This document shows, one piece after another, positions 8,483 to 19,031 of a stretch of DNA of 58,728 bases (positions are counted from its first letter, which is position 1; every line of letters begins with the position of its first letter). Position numbers and translations under genes: made by a program. Source of the stretch: Asterionellopsis glacialis (Eukaryota > Bacillariophyta > Plagiogrammaphyceae > Rhaphoneidales > Asterionellopsidaceae); assembly GCA_014885115.2 (NCBI GenBank), contig WKLE02003659.1, positions 1 to 58,728 of the forward strand. Direction: 5' to 3'. Under the pieces are notes generated by a model that saw only the letters and a program-made list of their open reading frames with translations, was not told where the DNA came from and ran no database searches.

Positions 8483-11302
8483 ATGGCGCCTCCCAATGGG
8501 AACGATAGTAGTACATCAAATCATAGTGATAGTGAGGAGAATAGTGGTGAAGGTACAGATTCTTCTATGGATTTGTTAGCGTCATCTCCTGAGCCTGAAA
8601 CACCGGAACGAAAACAAGCTCACAAGAACAAATCGTCCATCAAGTCATCTCCTGAGCCTGAAACACCGGAACGAAAAGAAGTCCACAAGAACAGTTCACC
8701 CATCAATGATGGTACAGATGATTCTTCCGTAGATTTGTTGGCATCATCTCCTGAGCCTGAAACACCGAAACGAAAAAAAGCTCACAAGAACAAATCACCC
8801 ATCACTGTTGATGATAGTGATGACAGTTCACCCATCGATAGTCCGCCTCCAAAGAAAAAAGCCAAAATAGGCAAACAGAGCAGATTTATTATAAGCAAGG
8901 ATACCGGTGACGACAAAGAAGAAAAGACAACTTCAGGAGAGGATATCAGTACTAGTAAAAAGACTGATGTTGCAGAAGCAAAAGTTAAAATCCCTGATTC
9001 AATTAGTCCTGAACTTGTGGACGATCGAGATTCCAAAGCAAAATGGTATGTTCGAGATAATTTTATATTGGTTCGTCGTCCAACAAAATCTCAACAGCAG
9101 TCATCACAAAAGACTGTTGCTGCATTTGATTTAGATCAAACTTTGTTACTTTGGAAATGTGCAGGATGGCCATCAAGGCCTGAACATTATGAGCTTTGGT
9201 CTTCTAGTGTTATATCTAAATTGCAAAGTTTACATACTCAGGGATATCAAATAGTTATTTTTACCAATCAAGGTGGTATACGGTCAGCCGTAGGAGGCAA
9301 GACAGCCGCACGAGTGAAGGGACTAATTAATTGGATAGCTAAAGTTGCCAATGTCCCTTTGTGGGCGGTAGCTAGTACGTCCACCAAAAGTGGATATCAT
9401 AAGCCAGCCTGTAAAATGTGGGAAATACTTGAAACAGAATGCAGCATCAAGTTTGATATATCATTGAGCTTTTATGTAGGCGATTCGGATGGTAGTGGTG
9501 GAGATGGTGATACCAAGAGTACTGAATATCAACAAAAGGCAGTCGATAAACTCTTTGCCGAGAATGTAGGCAAGCTCCGAAAGCAAACTTTGAAATTTCA
9601 TACACCACAAGACTTCTTTGGTGAAAGCGATGCCTCTCGACGAAAGGCATTGCAACAAATTGAAAAATACAAATTACCACCACCATCATCACACAAGGTT
9701 AGAGCCGCCTTATTGGGTAAATATCTTCCTTCACCTATCTTGTTGATCCTTTGTGGAGTTCAAGGATCAGGAAAATCTACATTTTGTAAAAAACTTCTAG
9801 AATATGCCGCCGACCACCACAACGATAACGAGAATCATTGGGTTCATCTTTCTCAAGATACTATTAATAATGGTAAGCCCGGGAAACGTGAAGCTGTTGA
9901 AGAGGCAGCCTGCGACGCATTGGAGCAAAACAAATCTGTTGTGATTGATCGGATGCACCTGACACCAGACCAACGATCACATTTCATCACGTTAGGACAA
10001 GATCAATCAGTACCAGTACATATCGTAATGCTAAGTCCATCTACTGATATTTTGATGGAACGTGTGAAAAATCGGACAAATCACCCCGGTGGTGTACAGG
10101 GTGAACGTGGTATGCAGCTGACAAAACTCTCCTTGCAAAATATAATAATGCCAGAATACGACGAAGGAGGAGACGATAAAAAATTGGCGTTGATTACATG
10201 TTGTACAAGTATGGAAGCAGTTGATTCATTGTGTCTTTCCTACTCATATGTTGGTTGTTCTGAGGCACCAAGTAACGGCACAAAAACAATTCATTCAGCA
10301 TCATCATTTCCACTGCATTCGACAACACTACAACAATGTTCTACAGCATCATCTCATAGTGGTTTACCTATGGTGTCTCTTGGCACACAAAAAGTTGGAA
10401 AACGAAAGGCACCAGATGTTATAAAGCTGGCATTGGAACATGGCATTACAGCTATTGATACGGCACCAACATACAATAATGAGGAACCCATCGGGGTTGC
10501 CTTGCAAGCCGCAAAACAGAAGAACAGTCACAGGAACGATCATGCCAACTTTGTTATCTTGAAGATTCCAAAACGTGCCACAACACCAGAACAAGTACGA
10601 AATGAATTTGAACAAAGTCTTCAAAAACTTGGTGGAGACAGTGTTGATTTGGCCTTGTTGCATTGGCCCTGTGATTTGATTGAGATGGATACATTGGAAG
10701 TTGCCTGGAAGGAAATGGAGCTAATGGTGACGAGGGGTGAATGTCGATTTCTTGGAGTTTGTAACTTTTCTGTGGATGCTCTTCGATCATTACTTCCACT
10801 TTGTAAGGATGTTCGTCCTATTGTGAATCAAGTTGAACGACATCCACTTTTACCACAATGGGATTTGTTGGACTTTTGTACATCCCAAGGGATCCTACTA
10901 CAAGCACATACACCTCTGGGAGGACACGGAACGGAGGAATTGTTACAACACCCTAAAGTTCTACAAATTGTCAATGAACAGGGAAAACAGAACGAGAATA
11001 ATACAATATTGAAAACAGCTGCACAAGTATTATGGAAATGGAACTTGCAACATAACGTAGCTCTTGTTTCAAAGTGCACATCAGAAGAGCATATCAAGGA
11101 ATATTCATCTTTGATAAAAAGCACGAGCAACAAAATTTCAGATTTACTTCCCTCACAAATGGAAATACTTGATTCTATTGGTATGGAGAAAAATGATCAA
11201 ATCCGATTTGTTGCTCCTCCATTCATGTACAAGGCAGGGGCAATATATGCATGGGGAGATCGAGTACCGACAAAAAGACCTTCTCCAGCAAGTAAGAAGT
11301 AG
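8483..11302 (+). CDS. Polynucleotide 5'-kinase/3'-phosphatase fused to an aldo/keto reductase
   Basis: A 939-aa intronless protein with three enzymatic parts. Residues 1-190 are disordered, acidic and lysine-rich, with three SSPEPETP(E/K)RK repeats. A HAD-type DNA 3'-phosphatase domain follows (about 195-375) with DLDQT (D216, D218), the TNQGG motif and the KP motif, all typical of PNKP. A P-loop kinase comes next (about 415-600) with GVQGSGKST at 425-433. After a Ser/Thr-rich linker, about 630-915 form a complete aldo/keto reductase with the full catalytic tetrad: D659 and Y664 (DTAPTY), K694 and H727 (LLHWP). PNKP repairs DNA break ends by removing 3'-phosphates and phosphorylating 5'-hydroxyls; aldo/keto reductases reduce carbonyls with NADPH. 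The usual N-terminal FHA domain of animal PNKP is absent. One uninterrupted frame spans everything, so the fusion is not a splicing guess. A nuclear location is inferred from the lysine-rich regions at both ends. Confidence 0.9.
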   Translation: MAPPNGNDSSTSNHSDSEENSGEGTDSSMDLLASSPEPETPERKQAHKNKSSIKSSPEPETPERKEVHKNSSPINDGTDDSSVDLLASSPEPETPKRKKAHKNKSPITVDDSDDSSPIDSPPPKKKAKIGKQSRFIISKDTGDDKEEKTTSGEDISTSKKTDVAEAKVKIPDSISPELVDDRDSKAKWYVRDNFILVRRPTKSQQQSSQKTVAAFDLDQTLLLWKCAGWPSRPEHYELWSSSVISKLQSLHTQGYQIVIFTNQGGIRSAVGGKTAARVKGLINWIAKVANVPLWAVASTSTKSGYHKPACKMWEILETECSIKFDISLSFYVGDSDGSGGDGDTKSTEYQQKAVDKLFAENVGKLRKQTLKFHTPQDFFGESDASRRKALQQIEKYKLPPPSSHKVRAALLGKYLPSPILLILCGVQGSGKSTFCKKLLEYAADHHNDNENHWVHLSQDTINNGKPGKREAVEEAACDALEQNKSVVIDRMHLTPDQRSHFITLGQDQSVPVHIVMLSPSTDILMERVKNRTNHPGGVQGERGMQLTKLSLQNIIMPEYDEGGDDKKLALITCCTSMEAVDSLCLSYSYVGCSEAPSNGTKTIHSASSFPLHSTTLQQCSTASSHSGLPMVSLGTQKVGKRKAPDVIKLALEHGITAIDTAPTYNNEEPIGVALQAAKQKNSHRNDHANFVILKIPKRATTPEQVRNEFEQSLQKLGGDSVDLALLHWPCDLIEMDTLEVAWKEMELMVTRGECRFLGVCNFSVDALRSLLPLCKDVRPIVNQVERHPLLPQWDLLDFCTSQGILLQAHTPLGGHGTEELLQHPKVLQIVNEQGKQNENNTILKTAAQVLWKWNLQHNVALVSKCTSEEHIKEYSSLIKSTSNKISDLLPSQMEILDSIGMEKNDQIRFVAPPFMYKAGAIYAWGDRVPTKRPSPASKK
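8556..8800 (+). repeat. Three in-frame repeats coding SSPEPETPERK
   Basis: The core of about 33 nt (starting TCATCTCCTGAGCCTGAAAC) occurs at 8582, 8645 and 8744. The first and third copies share longer flanks (8556-8635 and 8719-8797), which points to a recent internal duplication. The encoded ETPER/ETPKR pieces look like proline-directed phosphorylation sites next to basic residues; this is inference. Confidence 0.85.
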
Positions 11303-11869
11303 GAATGTTAAATGCAAAATTATTATAGAGGTTTCCCTTCTGACATGTCTAGCTCTTTTGCCATTCTTCCAAGACCTTTTACGCCACTCATTGTCAGCAA
11401 CATCTGGTACATACAAGATGGAGAACTCTTGGTTTAGTACTCTTTTCTCTATTCAGGTAGTTCGTCAACTTATAGACACTACAGAAAATTAGAGTGCATG
11501 GAGAAAGTGCATTATTTGGACAGGAACGCAGCACGGTAGCAAATTGATGAATGTCTATGTTAATATGTATTTTTCTTTTTTTCTTTTTTCTACTTTTAAG
11601 ATTCTTCTTTTTCTATTCGAACCAGCGATCTTTCATCTTATAACGGCAGCTTCTGTGAGCTACACACAAAAGGTACAACAAGATATTGTAGAACTCTGTA
11701 CGCTTTTATTTCTATGTGTGCTACTAGCTATTACTTGTTCGGCATGCTGTGTTGTGAATTTTGATATATATATATATATAAATACAAACATTGATTGTTC
11801 AAAAAGAATTATCCACAAGGAGACAAATGGCGAGGATGATGATTGTAATTGTGACCAGCGTCATGATCA
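11303..11869. other. Intergenic region, probable 3' UTRs
   Basis: This lies between two convergent genes. It contains a short TA microsatellite near 11764-11780. A plus-strand open frame at 11544-11942 is hydrophobic and low in complexity and overlaps the opposite-strand gene; I do not regard it as coding. Confidence 0.4.
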
Positions 11870-12229
11870 TCAGTCTACCTTTTTGTCATTATTAACTTTA
11901 AAGGAGGAAATTTCCTGTGGTGGCGTCTTTTGTGAAGAATGATATGTTTGTTGTTGTTGTTGTTCCTGATTGTGACCTTGGTGTTCAATAACAAAGTTAG
12001 AAGTGGCAAGAGGAATAGTTGAAGTTGCTTTTTCTGTTGAAGAATTTCCATGACTAGAAGTTCTAGTTGAGGTAGTTGTCGCACTTTGACTCGTGGATGT
12101 TGTTGCATATCTTTGGTTGTCGCGAAACATGACATTTGTAAATACATTACCTCCATGAACTGTTTCTCGATCATATTCATATGAAACACCAGAATAGTAG
12201 GTGCCACTGCGGTAAGCGTTATGATTCAT
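11870..12229 (-). CDS. Small Ser/Thr/Gln-rich hypothetical protein
   Basis: A 119-residue open frame that starts with a tyrosine- and glycine-containing stretch (YRSGTYYSGVSYEYD). It continues with a Ser/Thr-rich segment and a run of five glutamines. No domain was recognised and it has no signal peptide. The composition looks like coding sequence rather than chance, but the protein could also be an exon of something larger. The function is unknown. Confidence 0.4.
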   Translation of the reverse strand: MNHNAYRSGTYYSGVSYEYDRETVHGGNVFTNVMFRDNQRYATTSTSQSATTTSTRTSSHGNSSTEKATSTIPLATSNFVIEHQGHNQEQQQQQTYHSSQKTPPQEISSFKVNNDKKVD

Positions 12230-12947
12230 AATACTTCAATGAAATGATTCGTTTTTTTTGAAATTATCTGTCTAGATTAGTATGTTTATTGAATGACTGC
12301 TGGGGTAGTTGGTCAGTACCTTACACTGGAGTTGATGGATGATGGTAAGACTCTTTAGTGAAATTGAAACTCTGCAATAATAATTACAAAGCGTTGTTAC
12401 TATTGCTGTTGATTGCTTGCATAGCATGTCTTTTTAAAAATGAGTTTCCATCATTATGACTTGTGGGGGAGAGACGCAAAGAAACAATCAGAGTTGAAAA
12501 TGAGGTATAGATGTTTGAAGTGCGTGTCTTGTGGTCCGGCAGATACAAGGGAGTTCTCGTTTTTGTGTCACAGAAACTCGAACCTAACAGCGCAACAGTG
12601 AAATATCTTTTTTTGTGTTATGTAGAAATATACTGATTCCTACATATAATAGATACTTGTACATCATGACAATGTTCATCGGAAGAGGGGGAGAAATCGA
12701 TCGCGTCACCTGTCACAGAGCTTCTGACAGAAAATATCTTTGATTCATTGGATTCGAAATTTGAAAAAGCTCTCTGTGTGTCTCAAATCCGTCCGTCCAT
12801 CTGATTTGTAGATATCTGTCTGTCAGCCCGTCTCTCAACAGCCGACAGCAGTGTCATGACTCATGACAGAGCGAGACACTTGGCGGATAAGCATTATTTT
12901 TTGACACACAGCAACAAGACCCACAGACAACGAAAGGCAACGCAACC
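12230..12947. other. Intergenic region upstream of the cap-binding gene
   Basis: Between divergently transcribed genes, so it should contain the promoter and 5' leader of the CBP80 gene. No element was identified and no tRNA was recognised. Confidence 0.4.
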
Positions 12948-15900
12948 ATGGACGGCTCGTTATCGTCATCTCGCTACGGCGACGGTGTCGGCGGTGGAGG
13001 TCGAGGTGGCGGTGGAGGCCATCGTCAACATCATCATTACGGAGGAGGTGGAGGAAGACGTCGTGGTGGTGGAAGAGGATATCATAATCGACGTCATCAT
13101 CCATATCGTCGTGATGATCGAGGAGGTGGCAATCGCTATGGTGGCGGTGGCGGCGGAGGAGGTAGACCACGCCATTCAGGCAATCGTTTTCAATCATCTC
13201 AATCTGCTAGTGCAAAATCTGTAGATCCTAAAGCTGCCATGCTTCGACAACTATCTGCCATGATTAGTCGCGTAGGTGATGTACAAGCACCACCAGCACC
13301 TGAAAAAAAGGACGATTCTGCCATGGTGGAAGGCGGTGATGATGATGGCGAACAGCAGCCAGACACATCTTCAACACTGCAAAATTCAACAGAAGCTCAA
13401 GATGAGGAGAGTAGGAAATATTACATGGATTCGCTTTCGAAGAATATCTCAGACTTGGCTGCAGTTTTATGTAGTGAAAGCAGTGCACCTCTATTTCTGT
13501 CCTACAAGAAGGACAGTGACAATACGAATGCTTCTAGTGGTGATGGTGGCGATGTACAAATGAGTGATGTTGCACCGTCGAAAGATTCTTCGCCACAGAA
13601 ACTCGCGGAAGAAACCGCAGGTCCCTTAGTACATTTGATTATATCATGTGTGTCAAGTTTACCCCTACAAACACCCGTCTATGTTGGATTAACCATGGCA
13701 ATTAATACAGAAGCATCTAATACCGAATATGCCGGATTTGCCTCTCGATGTATACAATATGCAATGAAGCAAATATCATGGGATTTAGATTTGTTATTGT
13801 CATCCTCATTCTCTTTAAATAGTTCGGAAGACAATACGAATGGAACATCCATAACATCCACATCACTTGATTTTGCAGCAGCTGCATCACGAATTCAAAA
13901 TATCTTGCGGTATTTAGCCTTATTGGGACGTTTAAATATTGTACAGGGGTACAACGAAAGTACAGATGTAGAAGAGTCAGGCAATCCGATTGATGAACAA
14001 AACTTAAGTATAGCAGGATTGTTAAAAATGTTGACCATGGCATCTGTCAAGGCAGTCAAGTTGGGAGGAGGGTCACACCAACAGCATGTAGGATGTATAT
14101 TGGCACAAATTGTATTAAGTACAATTCTGTATGCATATGAATACTTACCTGAACATTTCTTTGTGGATCATTTATTAAATCCTATTGAAGCAAATGTATT
14201 GAGTGTCGATTTGTACAAATCTACATTTATACCTGGAAAGGGTACAAATGCATTATTACTTAGTAAAGAACAACAGGATGATGGCGATGATGAAGAGAAA
14301 GGAGACGAGGAAGAGGAAGAAGAAGAAGATGATGATTCAGATGACGAGGACGGTGAAGGAAATGCAGGTGGACGTTGTGATACCTTGCAAGATTTACTCC
14401 ATACCGTCAAGGCTCTGCTACAAGATAAGACTGGTCAAGGTTCAACTAAATTCTTTTTGTTGCAACATCTTGCTTGGAATGAGTTGTTAAAGAAGAAAGA
14501 TATTTCAGCACAGGAACAAGAAGGGGCTCCAGAAGATGCTACTACTGCTACCATGAAAACTGATGAAGAAGAAAATCCTTTTATTCCAATTCATCTTGAA
14601 CTTACCAAAGATTGTTTATGGGTACAGTCTCTTGTTATGGATACTTCTGAATTTGACAGTACTTTAACGTACTGCACATTGGATGGTGTTGTATTTGGGA
14701 GGCTTCCTGTATTTGGTACCCATGAAGAGGATGATGATGAAGAAGATGATGACGACGACGATGAAGAAGAAAAAAAACCTCTAAATGAACGTTTAGTGGC
14801 GTATCAAAAGAATTTTACAGCATTGGATAGACAGTTGTTGGCAGATTCTGTACGAAGTTGTTTGATCCATCATAAGAGTCATGTGTCTGATACAGGACTA
14901 GAACGTGGTAGTGCCAAGGATGCCGCAGCAACTATATGGGCTGTCGGGAAACTATTTGGTGCGGCACCCAATATTGCCGTATCGCCCATGGGGGTGGAAT
15001 ATGGTATTGTGGAAACTATTTTGGGATTAATTGTACAAGCAAAGGAAACAGGCGCCTTACGACAAGTGTACCTATCCCGTGTATTGTTGGAATTAAGTCG
15101 ATTGGAACCATCACTCATCCCACAAGCATTGGTGACAGGACTGTCCACATTGTTTCAAGATTACTTACCATCCTTCGTACCATCGGCAAGGAACAACATT
15201 GGTAAATGGTTTGCCTTTCATCTTGCCAATACAGATTATCAGTGGCCACCAGCATATTGGAATCATTGGTCATCCTATGTAGATAAGCTAAAAGGGACAC
15301 AAAAGCAACGGAATAGCCGTGGTGAATTTGTTCTTCATGCATTACGTACAATGATGTCAACCAATGCTAAAATCAATGTGATTTATGATTGTTTTCCCAA
15401 TGGAAGTTCATTGTGTAGCCATCTGGTAGTGATGCCACCTGTATCTGCCGAAAGTGACCAAGATGCCTTGGATCTTGTCAAGAAAGAAATTGAACAACGT
15501 ATTTGGGATATGAATGAAGATACAGATGCGGTTGGGGAATACATGGTTAGTGATGATGTCACTACAAAGTTAGCCAATGGTGTTGCTACAGACCAACAAG
15601 CAATAAGGACAAAGCTACTCATAAAGGCAATACTGGCGCCTGCAGAGAAACAGAAACAGCAAGTAATTCAATCAATGGAAGCTATGAAAGCCGAAGGAAG
15701 TGGTGGTGATTCCATGATGGATGTGTCGTATAATAATGAACCATCGAAGGACCTTCTCCAAGTTTTACCAGATGCTATAGTTCAATATAAACCGGCACTT
15801 ATGGTTGCACTTGAATTTGATGCTCGTTCTCTGGAGAAACAGGATAATGGTGGTGACGATATTGTTACGGATACAGTAGGAGGGGATAACGACAAGTACA

Positions 15901-16490
15901 AAATATCATGTGAGGTATCATTGTTGGAACAATTACATGAAACACTATCACAGTCCAACATTCTCTTGTCATCTTGCATTACTTCTTTACTAAAGAACCA
16001 AATTGTTAGCACTGCTGGTGTACTGCATTGGGTATTAGGTGACGTTGGTGTTGATGATAACTCTTCAGCTATCGTAGTACAAGGGTGGTGGGATCTGGCA
16101 GCATTGACACTACCTGGTGTAGCTGCCAATGGTGGATTGGGTAATGATATACAAAGTATGTTGGATGCCATATCTCCAAGTTTGCGCTATGTCGTTCAAC
16201 GGGTTTGTAGTCTTCTTCTCTCTTCATCTAAATTCGGTGGTGCTGAAGTTGATTTGTTGGAGGGAACTAAGGAATTTATTGCTACAGCTTACACGAGACT
16301 CACTGTCGCAGCAAGACGAGATAGTTCTATCCGGTCATCTGAGGAGTTGCGTCTCAAGTTGATCGACGCGGGCATAGATAACGCAAAGCTTTCTGCACTC
16401 TGTAGGGACAGCAGCAGTGGGGAGCCTCAGGTATCAAAAACTGAATTTATCGAATTGTTGATGGGTATACTTGACAGTATGATGATCTAG
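12948..16490 (+). CDS. NCBP1: Nuclear cap-binding protein subunit 1 (CBP80)
   Basis: A 1180-aa intronless protein. Residues 1-85 are a glycine/arginine/histidine-rich RGG-type region. From about 150 on come the helical MIF4G-like repeats of CBP80. The clearest match is in the middle to C-terminal part, where ARNNIGKWFAFHLANTDYQW and the following WNHWSSYVDKLKG..RGEFVLHALRTM correspond to the CBP80 segment that reads ..W(F/L)..HLSNF.(F/Y)W.W..W. CBP80 with CBP20 binds the m7G cap of nuclear transcripts and guides splicing, 3' processing and export. The protein is about 390 residues longer than human CBP80 (about 790). The extra length comes from the RGG region and two strongly acidic loops (14300-14350 and 14728-14770 in DNA). 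The RGG tail could add RNA binding or methylation control; that is inference. Confidence 0.82.
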   Translation: MDGSLSSSRYGDGVGGGGRGGGGGHRQHHHYGGGGGRRRGGGRGYHNRRHHPYRRDDRGGGNRYGGGGGGGGRPRHSGNRFQSSQSASAKSVDPKAAMLRQLSAMISRVGDVQAPPAPEKKDDSAMVEGGDDDGEQQPDTSSTLQNSTEAQDEESRKYYMDSLSKNISDLAAVLCSESSAPLFLSYKKDSDNTNASSGDGGDVQMSDVAPSKDSSPQKLAEETAGPLVHLIISCVSSLPLQTPVYVGLTMAINTEASNTEYAGFASRCIQYAMKQISWDLDLLLSSSFSLNSSEDNTNGTSITSTSLDFAAAASRIQNILRYLALLGRLNIVQGYNESTDVEESGNPIDEQNLSIAGLLKMLTMASVKAVKLGGGSHQQHVGCILAQIVLSTILYAYEYLPEHFFVDHLLNPIEANVLSVDLYKSTFIPGKGTNALLLSKEQQDDGDDEEKGDEEEEEEEDDDSDDEDGEGNAGGRCDTLQDLLHTVKALLQDKTGQGSTKFFLLQHLAWNELLKKKDISAQEQEGAPEDATTATMKTDEEENPFIPIHLELTKDCLWVQSLVMDTSEFDSTLTYCTLDGVVFGRLPVFGTHEEDDDEEDDDDDDEEEKKPLNERLVAYQKNFTALDRQLLADSVRSCLIHHKSHVSDTGLERGSAKDAAATIWAVGKLFGAAPNIAVSPMGVEYGIVETILGLIVQAKETGALRQVYLSRVLLELSRLEPSLIPQALVTGLSTLFQDYLPSFVPSARNNIGKWFAFHLANTDYQWPPAYWNHWSSYVDKLKGTQKQRNSRGEFVLHALRTMMSTNAKINVIYDCFPNGSSLCSHLVVMPPVSAESDQDALDLVKKEIEQRIWDMNEDTDAVGEYMVSDDVTTKLANGVATDQQAIRTKLLIKAILAPAEKQKQQVIQSMEAMKAEGSGGDSMMDVSYNNEPSKDLLQVLPDAIVQYKPALMVALEFDARSLEKQDNGGDDIVTDTVGGDNDKYKISCEVSLLEQLHETLSQSNILLSSCITSLLKNQIVSTAGVLHWVLGDVGVDDNSSAIVVQGWWDLAALTLPGVAANGGLGNDIQSMLDAISPSLRYVVQRVCSLLLSSSKFGGAEVDLLEGTKEFIATAYTRLTVAARRDSSIRSSEELRLKLIDAGIDNAKLSALCRDSSSGEPQVSKTEFIELLMGILDSMMI

Positions 16491-16848
16491 GGATTCTACA
16501 GTAAAATTTAAAAAATGAATGTTTTTAAAACTGGTGATTTTAAAACCGTTTCGTTTCTATTTTAAATAATATGCATGCTATAGAGTATATCGCTTTTTTG
16601 CCTTTCAATTACAAAGGAAAGAGAACGGTGGGCTAAACCGCAACATGTTAGTGCCAACAGCCCTGATCTCAAATGAGGAATTTGTTTTCAGAATCAACTG
16701 AGCGTAATGATTTTACAAAAATGTGAATGTTATTTATTTTATTTTAGAAGTGCATTTTTTTTGTTTGAAACCTACAAAGCTTTGTTGTGTACGGCTCTTT
16801 GCTATCGATCACTGTGATTTATAACTTCGGGTATTGTCATTTTTTTAT
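16491..16848. other. Intergenic region between convergent genes
   Basis: About 360 bases of AT-rich DNA that should hold the 3' UTRs and polyadenylation sites of both neighbours. Nothing else is seen. Confidence 0.4.
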
Positions 16849-19031
16849 TTAAATCGAAGTCATATTGTTATTGAAAGCATCATTACTTTGATAATTCATA
16901 TTGTTCATATTTAGTTGCTGTTGCTGTTGTTGCTGTAGCTGTTGATTTTGAAAGGTATTTATATCACTATTACTGGGAACACCAGCAACACCGTCACTGC
17001 CGTCAGCACTAGGACCAGATAGTCGTGAATTAAGACTATTCAATAAGAATTGTGCACCTTGAAGTGATGCAGCATTGTTCATATTTAATGCTGCACCAGC
17101 TTGAAGGCCTCCTAATGTCGCTGCTCCAGCACCCATACTAAAGGGTTGTAACATTTGTGCTTGTAACGCTGCCTGGTTGGCAACCAATGGATTAATTTGC
17201 ATACCTGGTGCACCCGTGGCAAGGGTACCCAGGGATAAATGCGGATGTTGCATTGGTAATCCCGCTTGACCAAGGAAAACCTGTTGTAACCCACCTGCCT
17301 GACCCAAGACAGGTACCATACCCATAATATTGGCGTTACCACCCTGTCCAGGAATCAAGCCAACAGCAGACTGTTCAGGCATGCCCGAGAATCCTGAAGA
17401 ACCACCACCCATAGGTCCTGCTGCATTCTGTTGCATGGTAGGATCAACATGACTGTCAGAAGATTTTTGATAATCTTCATTCTGAAAAACTCCCACAGCA
17501 TTCGCGGCAGCAGCAGTTACAGCCGCCGCGGCTGCAGCACGACGAGCCTTTTTATTAGCAGCGTGAGTCCGTTGTTGTTCATCTTTACGTTTCTTGGCAG
17601 CATCACGTTTCCTTTTGTCAAATTCCTTACACCATGCGGCCATGTCAACTTTGAATTCACCACGGCGTTTGCGGGCATCTTCAATGTATTTTTGCCGAAC
17701 AGTTTCAGGTTCATCCTTCCATGCCTTGGATAAGATTTTGGATAGGTCACCATTCTTCAAGGTTGGGTCATTACGCTTGAGTGCAGCTCGTTTACTGTTG
17801 GAGTAGGCAAGGAAGGCAGACATGGGACGCTTGGGAGCATCAGGATGTTGTTCATGACTTTTGTATCCACCAGTCCCATCAAAATTACCAAATTCAGAAC
17901 CATCTGCCACAACACCCAACAATTTGTTAGCCTTGGCTTGTTTGGCTTGCTTCTTACGTTCCTTCTCGGTATGTCTGCGCCAAATATCACGTTCAATAAT
18001 GTATTCGTCATGAAGATTGCGCGCCTTTGAGATGTACTTCTGACGTTCTTCTTCAGGTTCACCTTTCCATGACGCGGAGAGAAGCTTCGAGATGTCTCCA
18101 TTCGTTAAGGATGGGTTGTTCCTTTTCAGGGCAGCTCTCTTCGTATTGGAATACGCCAAGAAAGCAGACATGGGGCGTACAGGTGGCTTGAGGTCTTTCA
18201 ATGATGATCCATCCTTGGAGGAAGTGGAATTTTTGGGAGGATTCTTCTCTTGACCATTTTCAGTTCGGACCAAATCATCCCATTCAATACGTTCTTCAGC
18301 AGTAAGTTTCCTCCATGCTTGAGAAACAAGTTGTTCTGCTGTCTTTCCCTGTGCAAACAGACGACAGTATGTTGTACATTGTTAGAAATCAAGGTTCATA
18401 TGAATGTATGAAAGCAAGTAGGACTAGAACAAATCGTTCACAATCAATTGCAGAACACATAAAAGTACGAAACAGAGGATACCACAACAAATCTGCTCTC
18501 GTATGCGAAAGATTCATTTTCCAGAATCGAAGATGGCCATATCTGTTCTATTCCTAGAGGAGTCCTCTAGAACCAGATTTGAGATTTTACCATCTTAGTC
18601 AAATAGTATTGGCAGTGTGCAGGTACCGGTAGGAACGGAAAGTCCCCCATGGTCTTCTCTCTTGAGAGAACTAGGTCCTAGAGTACTCTAGACAAGGACT
18701 ACTACTTCTCTACTGAAAATAGAAGTGTGTAGTAGGACACGAAAAAATAACGTTACCTGGTACGATATTATAATAAATTCACTGCAAATGTACACCATCC
18801 TGCTTCAAACCAATTCGCAGCAATTACGGTAAAAGTAGTAGGTTTCTAGTACAGGTAAAGATCATACTACTAGACGAAGTACTGCGGCAAATGGTGGTCG
18901 GCATGGATGATCAGAAAACGTACCGAAGTTGTAGTTGTTCCCGATGAAAGTTGCTTTTCCATCTGCGGAAGCTTCACGGAAGAGAAGAACTCAAACGCAG
19001 TCTTGAAGCGTTTTGGTTGTTTGCTTGTCAT
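16849..19031 (-). CDS. Triple HMG-box DNA-binding protein
   Basis: Two exons: 19031-18924 and 18348-16849. The 575-nt intron has a GTACGT donor at 18923 and a CACAG acceptor at 18349, phase 0. Exon 1 is short (36 codons) and starts MTSKQPKRFKTAFEFFSS. The total is 535 aa. Box 1 (about 6-60) is formed across the splice joint: KRFKTAFEFF from exon 1 and SQAWRKLTAEERIEWDDL from exon 2. Box 2 (about 91-160) and box 3 (about 207-275) are very alike; both read RPMSAFLAYSN(T/S)KRAALKRN. An alanine-rich and lysine-rich linker follows. The C-terminus is rich in Gly, Met, Asn and Gln and ends with a polyQ run. HMG boxes bend DNA in chromatin or transcription complexes. Sequence-specific or general binding cannot be told from the sequence. 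Confidence 0.85.

Noticed and set aside
11544..11942. Plus-strand open frame of 132 codons
   Set aside because: Its first half is a hydrophobic, AT-rich translation of 3' UTR-like sequence including a TA microsatellite, and it overlaps the more protein-like minus-strand frame at 11870-12229.
12540..12620. T-loop-like GGTTCGAG on the minus strand
   Set aside because: The flanking bases do not form a T-arm stem, and no anticodon arm could be found.
12948..13224. Long open frames in all directions over the start of the CBP80 gene
   Set aside because: They are products of the GGN- and GAT-rich composition of the RGG-coding segment; only one frame leads into the CBP80 domain.
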